From contig JAAOMT010000553.1 of the NCBI GenBank assembly GCA_016748015.1, positions 276,838 to 340,837 of the forward strand: 64,000 nt of DNA, given 5' to 3'. The notes under the pieces were generated by a model. The model was not told the origin of the DNA, searched no databases, and worked only from the letters and a program-made list of their open reading frames with translations. Shown piece by piece: positions 34,633-47,368 of this stretch; the first letter of the stretch is position 1, and every line of letters begins with the position of its first letter. A program made the translations under genes and the position numbers. The stretch is from Geosiphon pyriformis (taxonomy: Eukaryota; Glomeromycota; Glomeromycetes; Archaeosporales; Geosiphonaceae).

Positions 34633-36280
34633 ATGGAAAACAAAGAAATTAAAAGAATTCGTCCAGAAACACATGATTGCAACCTGTGTGAATTGTGTCA
34701 AAAGAGTATTAAATGCAATAGGGATAATAACTGCGCTGCATGCCAGTTCATATTTTTTGAAAAACTTTATAAAGACTTTTCAAGTGGCAATACATTAGTT
34801 GATGAAATAATTAAGAATCCAATCTATATTCCACCTAATATTGAAAGAAAGTATAGTAGAGTAAATTACTATGAATGGATTCCATGGGACCGTTTGTCAA
34901 ATATCAACGAAATTGCTAGAGGAGGGTTCGGTGTAATTTATAAAGCAAATCTAATTGATGGATTAATTAATAAAGATACTATAAAACATCATGGTGAAAT
35001 GGAATATAAAAGAGGAAGAACCAATTACTTAGGAAAAGAGATCGATGAAGTAGCAATAAAAACTATAAAAGTGAACAGTTCAGAAGTATTTAAAGAGGTA
35101 AACAAACTGTTATTTATATTTAATTCATATTTATCTATTATTTATTTTACAGTATATTATCGTATATTTATTTATATTAACTATTTACTTTTTTATACTG
35201 TGTTGATAGTTAAATATTCAAAGAGCTACGTTTATTAAGGGTGGTCGTGGGTATTTAAGTAATTGTATCTCTTCAATTTATGGGATTACGCAAAACGCTA
35301 AAACACTCGAGTATGGAATTGTGATGGAGTTTGCCGAACATGGAGACATGCGAAGATATTTATCAACAAATTTTCATTCTATGTATTGGGAAAATAAATT
35401 AGAGATTGCGCGTAATATAGCTTTTGGACTTGATTCACTTCATTCTTCTTGTATGGTTCATCGTGACCTACACTCTGGAAACATCCTACAATTAGATAAA
35501 TACGAAGTGAATATTGGAGACCTCGGATTATGTCAACCTACAAACAATGAAGCAACAACAACAACAAACTCAGGAATAACAGGAAAAGACGCGAAGGAAA
35601 AAAAGATATGTGGAGTGATTCCATACATTCCACCAGAAGTTTTAAGAGGAGAAAAGTTTACTGAGGCTGGTGATATTTATAGTTTTGCCATGTTATTATG
35701 GGAATTAGCAACGGGAAAGCCTCCTTTTCACGATCGTTCTCATGACCACCTTCTTATCATGGATATTTTCAATGGGGCTAGACCTGAGATTACCTCCCCA
35801 TTTATTCCATCTTCAATTGCTAAACTCATTGAAAAATGCTGGGATGCTAATCCATTAAATCGTCCTACTGCAAAAGAAGTTTATGATAAGTTGAACGAAC
35901 TTCATCCCTACTATTCCGAGTTTTGTACATCAAATGACTACTTGCGGAAAATGGTAAAGCAAGACTCGACAACAAATTATTCAACGACAACAACGACAAC
36001 GCGCATTCATCCAGGAGCAGTTTTTACAAGTCGTGTTTTAACTGCACAGATCGTTGATTTTTCCAATGGTTAGTTTATCTATTTTTATATTGATTTTTTT
36101 ATCGATTTAATTATTATACAGTATATTGACAACTTTACTTTACTTTACTTTATTTTATAAAGAATTAGTTTATTTGCCTGAAGGTAAGAAATTAGATGTA
36201 TCATTAATCATTAAATGAAATTTATCCTGTTTAACACTTATTTCTCTTACTATTTATTATATTTAGATGACTCTTTATAG
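34633..36280 (+). CDS. Cys-motif TKL-like protein kinase, copy B, four exons
   Basis: Exons: 34633-35097, 35210-36068, 36163-36183 (21 nt), 36267-36280 (14 nt), 452 aa. An in-frame ATG at 34615 would add six residues; 34633 matches the MENKE start of the paralogs. CNLC-x2-C and CAAC pairs stand at the N-terminus, followed by ARGGFGVIYKA, VAIK, HRDLHSGN, IGDLGLCQP and IPPEVLRGEKF, so the catalytic set is complete. Exon 2 keeps the YLSNCISSIYGITQNAK linker that is altered in copy A. The C-terminal tail is Thr-rich (TTTTTTR), then IHPGAVFTSRVLTAQIVDFSN and, through the microexons, ELVYLPEDDSL. It lies about 9 kb from copy A in the same orientation with duplicated flanks, so they are tandem duplicates. 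Confidence 0.86.
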
Positions 36281-36660
36281 ATTTAATCATGATTGAACAT
36301 CATAATTATTAAACTCTACAATGAGATTAATATTATTAGTTTCAAAGGTAATAAAAAATAATATTCGTTCTTGTTATTTTTAAGTTTAATGTTTCATTGT
36401 TTGCTCGTTGAGTTAATCCAATATTGTAAATTCCTACCAAATCTCGATAATGTTGTAGGATATTGTCCGAATGTAGGTCACGATGATCACTTTTTTTCTT
36501 TTATATTCCCTCTTCCCTTGAACTTTTATTGATTAAACAGGTTTAATGATCAATAATTTTAAGTAGCTTTAGTACACAAAGAAGCCAAACTGTCTTTTTA
36601 TCTAAACGAGTAGTTCTGAGATCTGTGAATAAGAGCATAATTACTGGGTTAAGCTAATTC
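36069..36660. repeat. Kinase 3' flank duplicate with antisense catalytic-loop relic
   Basis: Near-identical to 27062-27650. At 36436-36488 the complementary strand reads DHRDLHSDNILQHYRDL in one frame, a recognisable kinase catalytic loop placed antisense to the gene. Copy A keeps a shorter version with a gap of roughly 20 bp. Confidence 0.8.
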
Positions 36661-36977
36661 AAAAACATAAAACGGAAATGAAATCATAAATTTACAATTG
36701 ATTAGCATTTATTAAATAACCTCACTTTTATGAATCAAGAATTTATAAAGTGGTAAATAAAATAATTAAAAAACCAATCATTGTATCAGATAAAGTTTTA
36801 TTTTGTTATTTTAATTGAAATTTTTCTTTTAAAGTGCAAATTAGAAAAATGTTATATATAATCAACATAAAAAATTTGATAAAAATAGCTTTATTATTGT
36901 TTAAAAAAAATAGCAATCAATAAATTTTATCATAATAATTTATTATTTTTATTTCTTTATTATTTTTATATTATTAT

Positions 36978-37014
<37 letters not shown>

Positions 37015-37605
37015 CAATTAATTATATTAAAATCAAAAAAAAATTATTTTGAACCACAGTCGAATTGATTAAAAAAAATTATACAAAATTAAAATAATAT
37101 TTAAATTATATTTAAGTTAATTAAAAAATGATTTAAATAAAACAATTTTTAAATCACATATTATAAAATTTGGCAATAGAAAGTTTCAAAATACAATACA
37201 TTAATAATAACTAATAATTGAATTTAAATGTAAATTTTTTGAAATAAAAATTCATTAAAAATGAAAAAATTCTGTTATTATTATTGAGATTTAATGTTTT
37301 TTTATTTAAAAATAAAAATAAAAATTTGCTAAATATTTATCGAAAAATTAATTGCAATAATTTTAAAGTTATTGACTGGTTATAAATTTAATAATTATAT
37401 TTAATAAATTAATTATAATATAAAGATCTGTAATTTTATTTAGTAAAATTATTTACGATTTTTTAATAAATAAATAAATAAAAATATGACTTTTCAAAAA
37501 AAGTTTTATTATATTTCAATTTTTTGCATCAAATTATATTCAAAAAATAAAAATTATTTACTTTTTATTAAATTAAATTAAATTATAAAATTTCCCTTCG
37601 GATAA

Positions 37606-37639
<34 letters not shown>

Positions 37640-39110
37640 TTTGTAAAAGAAAATTCGAGTTCAACATATAAATTAAATCAAAAATTAATCAAGATGCTTT
37701 TAAATTAAATTAGATTAAGCTAAATAATATGGTTTATCTGATGTTTCACTTATCTGCGAACTTAAAGTGTGAATTAGCATGACTATGTCACTAAAATGAA
37801 TTATAGTTAGTTTATACGCAACAACGAAATATAAAAAATCAAATATTATAATAAATATTTGTATGTTTGGCAAACTTTCATCATAATTCCATTTCTAATC
37901 CCTTTTATTAAAATAAATATAAAATAAATAAAATATTGAAGCCAGATAAATATTTTACTATTTCTTTCAAGAATTCATCATAAATTTTATTGAAATTTAA
38001 CCTTCTCTAAATCTTTCGCATTCCGTTTTTTTTATTTCAACTAGGTGTATAGTATCTGAATAGATATCATAATAAATTTAGATTTGGATATTTTACTAAG
38101 ATTTTTTACTCTAAATTTCTAACTTAAAAAAAGACTTAAAACAGTATTAAAGACTGAAATGAATTTAAAGGATAACCATATTCTTCATAATTTTCTTTCT
38201 GTTTTCAATATAAAATAAAAATTAGAGTTTAAACTGTAATTAATGATAAAAATGACTAAATTTAAGTATCATTCAAAGTAATTATCATGCAAAACTTTTT
38301 ATAAAGGGTCATTTCATTAAAAACTATAAACAAGGCAAATTTAATATTTTGTATACAAAATTAGTGTAAAGTAAAACTTGAAAAAAAATATTTAAATTAA
38401 AATTTATTCTCATATTAAATTTTTAAATTTGACAATTGATATTGTAAAAAAATATCAAAGAGTGAATAAAAAGAGTAAATAAATTGTAAAAAAATGTTAA
38501 ATATTAAAAATATTAATATTGTTTATAACTTTTAATAAAAATATAAACATAAAATTTTGTTAAAATTTATTATTATAACTATAATTTAATGTTAATAAAA
38601 TATTTTATTTGTTTATTTATTTAAAAGAATTTTTTAATATTAAAATATTTAGATTTAATTAATAAATAATGTTGATATTGTTTTAATTAAAAATTATGCC
38701 TAACTTTAAATAGAGCGTAAAGAAGATTTTTAATTTAAATTTAAATATTATAAATCTTTTTTTTTATTTAATTCTAAAAAAATTATATTGTGAATTTCAA
38801 ATTATTTAAGCAAAAAAAATTATTTATATTTAAAATTCATTTAAAATTTTGTCAAACATATTAGAATGGTAAATTGTTGACGAACTTATTGATTGTAGCA
38901 GTTTAATCTGACCAATTTGAAATTCAAATCACCATTATTTGATTTTCTCTAATTAATTAAAAAAATTTTCTTTTAGATATTTCTAAAAAAATCTCTTTTC
39001 TTGAAAATATCTTAATAGTTAAACACAAAAAATTATATAATCAATAGTGTTACGCTATTTCTTGCTTATGGTATTATTTTTATATAAAAGAATTAAACTA
39101 TTCATTTAGC
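36660..39110. other. AT-rich kinase flank, no gene
   Basis: Holds a TA tract (about 36985-37010) and an ATA tract (about 37608-37638). 38155-38640 is the paralog of 30780-33620 without the transposon; the empty insertion site lies at about 38336-38372. No coding frame is seen. Confidence 0.55.
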
Positions 39111-39119
39111 CAACAATGC

Positions 39120-39284
39120 AATTTAATATGGATTTGTAGCGAATAATAGTTTGATAAATAAAGATTCGTGAAACTATATAAACATAGAGAAACAATATAA
39201 ATACGAATCCCCCCCATTTAAAATTTACCTTCTATTCGAATAATAGCCTATTCAATTTTATTCAAATTCACATAAAGTTAAACC
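39120..39284 (+). promoter_or_regulatory. Kinase-family promoter block (copy C, upstream of a pseudogene)
   Basis: GATTTGTAGCGAATAATAG, GAGAAACAATATAAATACGAA and TCGAATAATAGCCTATTC are kept in the usual order. The more distal TTTGGCGCC/TGTATTATAGC block is missing. Confidence 0.55.
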
Positions 39285-40579
39285 ATGGAATTAAAAGAAA
39301 TTAAAAGAACAACTCGTTCATACAATCATGACTGCAACCTGTGTGAATTTTGTCAACTGTGTATTAAAAATAATAGTCGTATTTATTGTAGTGCATACAA
39401 GTTCACATTTTTTGAAAAACTTTATCGCAAATTTTCAACCGGCAATAAAGAAGTAGATGAAATAATTAAGAATCCAATCTATATTTCATCTAAGAGTATG
39501 TTTGGAAGTGATGAATTGAATTATTATGAATGGATTCCATGGGAGGGTTTGTCGAATATTAAGGAAATTGCTAAAGGAGGGTTCGGTATAATCTATAAAG
39601 CAACCTTAATTGATGGATTAATTGATTTAGAAAGTATAAAACATCATGGTTCAATGGAATATAAAAGATGGGGAAAAAGGGAAGTAGCAATAAAAATTAT
39701 AAAAACGAACAGTTCAGAAGTGTTTAAAGAGGTAAACAAATTATTATTATTTATATTTATATTTAATTCATATTTATCTATTATTTATTTATTTATTTAT
39801 TTATTTATATTATCTATTTACTTTTTTACACTGTGTCGTTGATAGTTATATATTTAAAGAGCTATGTTTCTTAAGGAACAGTATTTAAGTTATGATATTT
39901 ATAGTTTTGCCCCATGTTATTATGGGAATTAGCAACAGGAAAGCCTCCTTTTCATGATTTTTCTCATGATCATTTTCTTATAATGGCTATTTTAAATGGT
40001 CAAAGACCTAAGATTACTTCCCCACTTATTCCACCTTCAATTGCCAAAATAATCAAAAAGTGTTGGGATGTTAATCCCGAGAATTGTCCTACTGCCAGAG
40101 AAGTTGGGTATAAGTTGAGCAGACTCTAAAGATTAGATTCCGAGCTTTTAGAATCAGAAAAGTACATAAAAAAAAAGTGCGGAAGGCGACGACTCGACAA
40201 TAAAACCTTTAGGGATATTTTTACAATATATTCAAATCTTCAAAAAAACAAAGAAACGCGACGAGATAGCAAAACCCTCAACAGATTGTTCAAGGGTAAT
40301 AATTCATCCAGGGGCAGTTTATACAAGTCGTCTTTTAACTGCACAAATGATTGATTTATCAACAGGTTTGTTCATTTACTTCAAGCAATAAACTTTAATT
40401 TAAATTAATATATCAACCATTTATTTTACTTAAATTTAGAGGATTTTTCTAAAAGAGAAATAAAATATTTGCCTGAAGGTAGGAAGTTAAATAAAATTGT
40501 AATAAAATTGGCATATTTTCATATTTATTTATTTATTTATATATTTTACTATTTATTATATTTAGGTAACTCTTAATAG
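39285..40579 (+). pseudogene. Kinase pseudogene, copy C
   Basis: Exon 1 (39285-39731) is intact: MELKEIKRTT start, Cys pairs, AKGGFGIIYKA, VAIK. Just after the start of exon 2 a deletion of several hundred bases removes the catalytic loop and DLG segment (junction about 39885-39895). A CC insertion in GCCCCATG (about 39911) shifts the frame, and KPPFHDFSHD to KIIKKCWDV follows. The Thr-rich tail is also frameshifted. The 21-nt microexon (40458-40478) and terminal exon (40566-40579) are still present with splice sites. No active kinase can be made, though a truncated Cys-domain/N-lobe protein is possible. Confidence 0.85.
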
Positions 40580-40722
40580 ATCTAATTGTGATCCATTCGT
40601 AAATACTATCTATTTTGAGATTCTTATTATTTTTGATTAGTTGCAATTTTCATAAGTGATATATTTTAGATAACATTTATTGCATTTAAATATTCAAATT
40701 GTATTAATAACATATTAGATTC
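40366..40722 (+). repeat. Inverted near-identical duplicate, left copy
   Basis: This 3' segment of copy C, including both terminal microexons, is repeated in reverse orientation at about 63657-64000 with only a few differences by eye (one substitution in the microexon, a 9-bp deletion, a C/A change). Confidence 0.88.
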
Positions 40723-41234
40723 ATTTGAATATGTCAAGATATATACTTTTATTCATTTCTTAATTTATTATAGAGTATTTTTAATAGTAAAAAATACATA
40801 AAAAAGTTCAAAAAATAAATTTAATTAATAAAAATTACAATTTTTCAATTCTTAAAAGAAAATGATATATATTAACAATATTTCTAATATAATATTGAAA
40901 TTCTTTATTTAAAATTTTTTATTAAAAATATTATATTTAGATTTTTCATATGCGATATTTTATATTTAATGCTGACAGTTTTTCGTGAATGAAACAAACA
41001 AACAAACAAACAAACATAAGAAATACCGTTGACATCAACAACAAAAAAATTATTGAAAAAAAAGTAAATAAATTTATCTTTTTTCGTTTTTATTATAGCT
41101 GAAAAATATTTATTTAAATATTAAAATATTAAAATATTATTACAAATTACTCTAGTTGTGTGATTTAAAAAAAGGGTTTAATAGATTTTGCAAAATATAT
41201 AATATTTAAATATATATTTGAAATATCTTGGGGG

Positions 41235-41275
<41 letters not shown>

Positions 41276-42077
41276 TTAAGAGCAAAATATGAATTAATGA
41301 ATAAAGTTTGATTATAAAAAAATATCTAAATAGACAAAAATATTTTACAATATTTTTTTATTAATTAAAACAAAAACTTAAATTTAATAGGTATATTTAA
41401 ATAGTTTTTGTTTACTTTTTAAATAAATGTATCGAAAAATATAATTGCTTTCTAAAGACTAAAAGCTGTAATAAATTTTAATTAATTAATATAAATATTA
41501 TTAATAATAACGAATAAATCAAAAAATTAAATAAATAAATAAATAAATAAAATTTACTTATAAATTAATAAATTGAGAATTCAAATAAAATATTATACTT
41601 TAAAGAAAAATTAATTAATTAATTCAAATAAGTTTATAATATAATTACACATTAAATTAAAGAGGTATATTAAATTTATTTTATATAGAAATAGTTAACA
41701 TTTTACTCATTGGTTCGATTTATTTGAGATCGTGTGGGTAATACTTAGGTAATCGATATTTGTAACCTTGAATTAAGTTAATGAGTAAATAGTAAAATAT
41801 CAAACTCAAAAAATATAGCAATAAAATAAGGGAATATTATTTTTTAGATGTAAGAGAAAGCATTTTATAATAAATTAATATAACCAACTATTTTAACATA
41901 GTGAAATGAATCTAATAAATTTATAATTAATAAAACAAAGGTTATCTAGGATTTACCATCAACTAATTAATGACTAATCACGATTAAATTTATTAAAATT
42001 TGTCTAAATATAATAGATAGTGATATAAATAAGAGCATAGATTTTATTAATGATTAATGATAGATGTAATTTCTTAT
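40723..42077. other. AT-rich kinase flanks, no gene
   Basis: Contains CAAA units (about 40996-41016), an ATA tract (about 41235-41273) and AAAT units (about 41530-41551). A block at about 41700-41780 resembles 58010-58090, the downstream flank of the 60-kb kinase, in the same orientation. Confidence 0.5.
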
Positions 42078-43595
42078 CTTCAGACAAATACACTAATTCT
42101 TTTATAAATTAAATTGACATAGATTGACATAAATTTTTAATATACTATATATTAATTTAAATAAATGACTTATTCAATATTAAAATAGATAAACTAACCT
42201 TTAGAAAGATCAACCATCTGTATAGTGAAAAGACGACTTGTATAAACTGCTCCTGGATGAATCCTTCTTGTTGTTGTTGTCGAGGGTTTTGTTATCTCCT
42301 TGGGTTTCTTAATTTTTTTAAGAAATTTAATATATTTTGAAAATTTTCCTAAAGGTTTTGTTGTCGAGTCGTTATTTACCACATTTTCTTTTATGTATTT
42401 ATCTGATTCCATAAACTCTGAACTATAAGAGGAAATTCTACACAATTTCTCGTAAATTTCTTTGGCAATAGGACGATTCTCGGGATTAACATCCCAACAC
42501 TTTTTGATTATTTTGGCAATTGAAGGTGAAATAAGTGGGGAAGTAATCTTAGGTCTTTAACCATTTAAAATAGCCATTATAAGAATATGATCATGAGAAC
42601 GATCATGAAAAGAAGGCTTTCCTGTTGCTAATTCCCATAATAACATGGGGCAAAACTATAAATATCACCAGCTGTTGTAAACTTTTCTCCTCTTAAAACT
42701 TCTGGTGGAATGTACGGAATCACTCCATATATCTTTATCTTCTCTGCTGTTGTTGTTGCTTCATGGTTGACATAATCCGAGGTCTCCAATATTGACTGTA
42801 TCTTCATATAATTGTAAGATGTAGGTCACGATGAACCATACCAGAAGAATGAATTTTTGAAAGTCCAAAAGCTATACAACACACGACACTTAATTTATCT
42901 TCCCGACTCGTAGAATGAAAATTTGTTGATAAATATTTTCGCATGTCTCCATGCTCGGCGAAATTCGTCACAGTTCCATACTCGAGTGTTTCAGTGTTTT
43001 GCGTAATCCCATATATTGAAGAGATACAATTACCCAGGGTTATTAATAAACATATCTCTTTGAATATTTAACTTTCAACAGTATAAAAAATATTAGATAA
43101 ATAAATATAAGTAAATAGGAATTAAATATAAATATAAGTAAAAAGACTTTTATTTACCTCTTTAAACACTTCTAAATTGTTCTTTTTTATAATTTTTATT
43201 GCTACTTCTCGCTCTCCATTTCGTTGATATTCCCCATTAAATCTTATACTTCTCTTATTAATTAATCCATCAATTAGAGTTGCTTTATAAATTATACTGA
43301 ACCCTCCTCTAGTAATTTCTTTAATATTCGACAAACACTCCCATAGAATCCATTCATAGTAATTCAAATAACCATTCACATATTTATTAGTAGATAAAAT
43401 ATAGATTGGATTCTTAATCATTTTATCAACTTCGTTATTGCCGCTGGAAAAGTCTTTATAAAGTTTTTTAAAAAATACGAACTGGCATGTAGTGCAATAA
43501 TTACGATTCACTTGAATAATTCATTGACAAAATTCACACAGGTTACAATAATGAGCCTCTGGACAAGTTGTTCTTTTAATTTCCTTTAATTCCAT
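42078..43595 (-). pseudogene. Kinase pseudogene, copy D
   Basis: Minus strand from ATG 43595 (MELKEIKRTT). In-frame TGA at 43523-43521 falls inside the Cys domain, and the Gly loop is changed (TRGGFSIIYK). The catalytic loop MVHRDLH is followed by a deletion taking out the GNI part. The GCCCCATG two-base insertion seen in copy C is also present (about 42645-42652). A TAA interrupts the segment before KITSPLI (about 42558), and the splice donor after the 21-nt microexon (42098-42078) has changed from GT to AT. The C-terminal frame 42445-42194 is readable (IHPGAVYTSRLFTIQMVD). Clearly non-functional. Confidence 0.87.
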
Positions 43596-43609
43596 GGTTA
43601 AATTTAAGT

Positions 43610-43780
43610 GAATTCAATAAAATTGAATAGGCTATTATTAGAATAGGGTTTTTAACAAGAACAGAGTTTGTTTAGAAAGTAATTTTTTAAAGGCGGAGTT
43701 TAGTATTTATTTTATTTCTCTGTGTTCAAATACTTGATAAATCAATTTATTCATCAAACTATGGTTTAATTTATTGTTTT
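43610..43780 (-). promoter_or_regulatory. Kinase-family promoter block (copy D)
   Basis: Read on the minus strand it contains GAGAAATAAAATAAATACTAAAC, a TTACTTTCTAAACAAACTCTG stretch and TAATAGCCTATTC, in the order found before the intact genes. Confidence 0.5.
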
Positions 43781-44880
43781 TATTAGCTCTTACACTAATT
43801 TCGTATGCCATGATCGAAAATAAAATTAACTTTAGAATTATTGATTATTTAACTGATTATAGGTTGAAATGGTACTTACCAATATGATCGTAAAACAGAC
43901 ATTAAAAATTAGAAAATTCAAAAGAGAAATGATATATTAATGATATTTATAATCTAAAAGTATAATTAATTGAAATTTTTTTAAAAAAAAATATATAATT
44001 AAATCTTCCATATGCGATATTTTAACATAATAGGTTTTAATTTTATTAAAAATAGTAAATAAATTATTATTCTTTTCGGTTCTATCATGGCTGAAGAATT
44101 TTTATTATTAGTAAGATATTTCATGTTTAAATAAATTTTGAATATGCTTTGAATATTATGAAAATATCAATTGGGGTCTACTCGATTTAATAATTTTTTG
44201 CCCTATTGGTTTTCTTTAGAACAATGAATTAATTCGAAGATTGTTACTAATTTCTCGGCCTGATATAATTTATGCAATTGAAAGAACCAATGAATACGCC
44301 AATTTATGATTTTTATGACGGTTAAAGTTTTTTAGTAAATTATTATTATTATTATTTATATCGTCATAATCAATTAATTTAGAAATTGTTTTTGAAAATT
44401 AAAGCTAATATTCTAGCTGCGATAAAAATACTTTAAGATTCTTGTTTCATTATTATGTTCATATATAGCCCTAAACGTAGACTAAATGAATAAACCCTGA
44501 AAAGTTAACATTGCTTTTTCTTACCTAAATTCACCAATAAAAAAAATAATTCTTAAAATTCTTTTAATCTCTCCTATTTTATCCTAGGAGATGTCTCGAA
44601 ACTGGTTTGCAAATTAAATTGTTGATTTTAACCCAATGTTTTAACATTTAGCGAGTAAAAGTGGTCCTTGAATTCTTTCATATAATCTTAATACCAAGTG
44701 TTCCAGAAAAATTTGATTTTGGGGAAACTGTGAAATTATGATCAGGTTTTGATTTCATCTTAATCGAAAGATAATTCATAGTTTTCAATAAGTTTAAAAC
44801 CTTTAGGGACTGTACAAGTTCAAAAAACATTTTCATTAATTAATAAGAATATTGGTATTAAATAAAATTAACTTTAAATT

Positions 44881-44905
44881 AACCCTAACCCTAATCCTAA
44901 CCCTA
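44881..44905. repeat. Interstitial telomere-like repeat
   Basis: Four consecutive CCCTAA-type units, the third being TCCTAA. A shorter version is at about 29291-29304. TTAGGG is the usual fungal and animal telomere unit, so this may be a scar of end-healing or telomerase-mediated break repair. Confidence 0.8.
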
Positions 44906-46681
44906 TTTAACCTGTAAAAATGTTTAAGATGGTTTTAATTAAACTTTTTGAAATTTTTAGACTCTTCAGATGTACAAATTTCATTATTGTTGGCACAAGA
45001 AATACTAAAACCATCAATAAAATTTATAATTGAAGAATTTTAGAGTAACTTAAATGGTTTATTGTGGGGGAAATAGATGCAAATATTAAACTGATAACCT
45101 TTATGGGTACTTGGTCTTAAATATCTTGACAAATTGATTTTGGAAAAAACTTTATAATCCGAATAGCTGTGTGCTCATTATTTCCGCCCAAATGAAAATC
45201 AAGCAGGTGTGATTGGTTTTTTTTATCGACTCCCACATTAATAGTTAATAATATCTTTGACAAACTTAAACCGAATGGACCAATGATAAGCTTCAAAAAT
45301 TTGTTTTAAGACACTAAAAATTTTTTATTTGATACTTTTCCATTCTTTTATTAAAATTTTTTCAACAAGAAATTGTCAAACTTAGATTTGGTCAAACAAC
45401 TTTTTGAAATTAAAGAACAGCTAAAGCAGTTAATAGTGCTAAAATTTATGACCCAATATCCCCAAAATAAAGTGGAATGGACTTCAAGAAAAGAGTTTAT
45501 TATTTGATTTTAAATTTTTTTTTTTGAAGTTTCCAAGTTTATTTATTTCCAAACATTAAGGATTGTATTAATATATAATGAGCATTAAATTAACAGTTAT
45601 CATTTTGCATCATATTTTCATGATTTCTTTTTTAAATTGTAAAGCTATAAAATAATAACATGAGAACATAAAAAATTTATAAATTTTTTATGTTTTTAGA
45701 TGAGATATTTATTCATTCGGGTTACTTTAATATGTGTCAAAAAGGTATTTTAAACAGTTTTTAAAATTAAAATTATTTTGTTGTTTAAGCCATTTCAACA
45801 GGAAAACTTCATTGTAAGTAAATACAAGTTTTATATTCTTGATAATTTGTACTTGATTATAAAATTTTTTAATTGCAAGGATAAATTTAACTTTTAAAAA
45901 CTTTTATCTAAATTGATATTTCAATTAACTTGTTGTACTTGGATATATTTTTTAGGAAACCAATAAACAAGAAACGATTTTCATTGTGACATCTGAATAT
46001 TTTAATTTCTATAATTAATTACCTAAAAACTTTTTGTACCTGAATCGTGTGATACACAGAAAAGCGTCTTAAAAACCTTAATTTATCATGGGAAATCAAT
46101 TTTTTCATAAAGTACTTTAATTATACAGGCTTTTTTTTAGCAGTGGAAAAAATCTCGGGTGGCGGGAAATTTTTATAACAAGGCCATTTCGCCGTAACAT
46201 TTTTTTTATTACTAGCCAAATCCAGTTTTTCTTGGCTAATTTGTTTCGCAAGAGGATTATTTGACAAAGGGCGGAACATTAATCTTTCGCCTAGTGACGA
46301 AATTTGTTGATTAATTCATTTTCCCACAAGATCTTGTTAATAATTTTCCACTATCTTTACTAAAGCAAGAGCCGGGGTAAACACGCTTCCAACTTGCAGT
46401 ACTGTACAGTAAATGATTTTCATATTTAATGACTTTGTGTGAATTTTGGATCGTAAATTATTTTACGGGTTTGTTTAACGACCAGGACATTTTTCAATAA
46501 TACACGAATTTTATTCATGATTTCTTTGGTTTATTTAATAAATAAGGTACTACTACATCATAGAATAAATCTTTTGAAATCTCATCATGTTCAAAATATA
46601 TTATTATTATTATCCTTTTTTTTTTTTTTTTCATCAGAACCACTTAGAAACTGGGGATCATAGACATGATTTATTATTAAC

Positions 46682-46767
46682 CAACAACAACAAACAACAA
46701 CAACAAACAACAACAACAACAACAACAACGACAACAATAACAATAACAATAACAATAACAATAACAA
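46682..46767. repeat. CAA / AATAAC compound microsatellite
   Basis: Tandem CAA units interrupted by ACAAA, then about five AATAAC units. Frames in both directions across it code only for Thr or Leu runs and are not genes. Confidence 0.85.
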
Positions 46768-47368
46768 TGTGAACTGGGATTTCCTTTTCGGGAAAGATTT
46801 GTCAAACATCATGCACTAAATTTTTATGTGAAACTATTTAAAATATGTGTTAGGACGATTTTCTCTAAATTAAGATTACCTTTTGCTTGTGGGTTACAAT
46901 GATTATCAAAAGTAATTTTTTACCGTTGAAAATCATTTTGGGAATGCTCCAGTAGCACTTATTTTTTAAGGAATATATAAAATTTTCACATTTATCTTTG
47001 CCTTTTAGCGTAAAATCAAAAGTGTCAAATATGATAAATACTAAAACAAATTAGTATGATATCGCACTTTTTCTAAAAATATCTATTCTGTACCCAAAAT
47101 TTGATTAAATCATTTCAAGTTTTTCCTTTGTTTGTTAAAAGGATTGTATTTTTATTATTAATAGTATCGCCAAAAAAAGATCAAATCGACACTTTATGCA
47201 TATTATCTTCATAATATTATTTTATAAAATGTAACTATGTATGTTAAAAAGTTCCCTTAAAAAAGGTTCCCTTGTCTATTTTCCTTTTTTTTCTCAATAA
47301 TCATACCAAATTTCAACTTTTTAATCCTGAAATATTCATTAAAATAAAAAAAGTACACATTAATTTTA

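Larger units (their letters stand above)
43781..47368. other. Long AT-rich intergenic region, no gene seen
   Basis: No frame has coding character on either strand. Contains a telomere-like tract (44881-44905), normal-composition stretches (about 46130-46400) without open frames, a T tract (about 46616-46632) and a CAA/AATAAC microsatellite (46682-46767). Confidence 0.5.

Noticed and set aside
46591-46812. Leu-run and Thr-run frames
   Set aside because: Direct translation of the CAA/AATAAC microsatellite in two directions; low complexity only.
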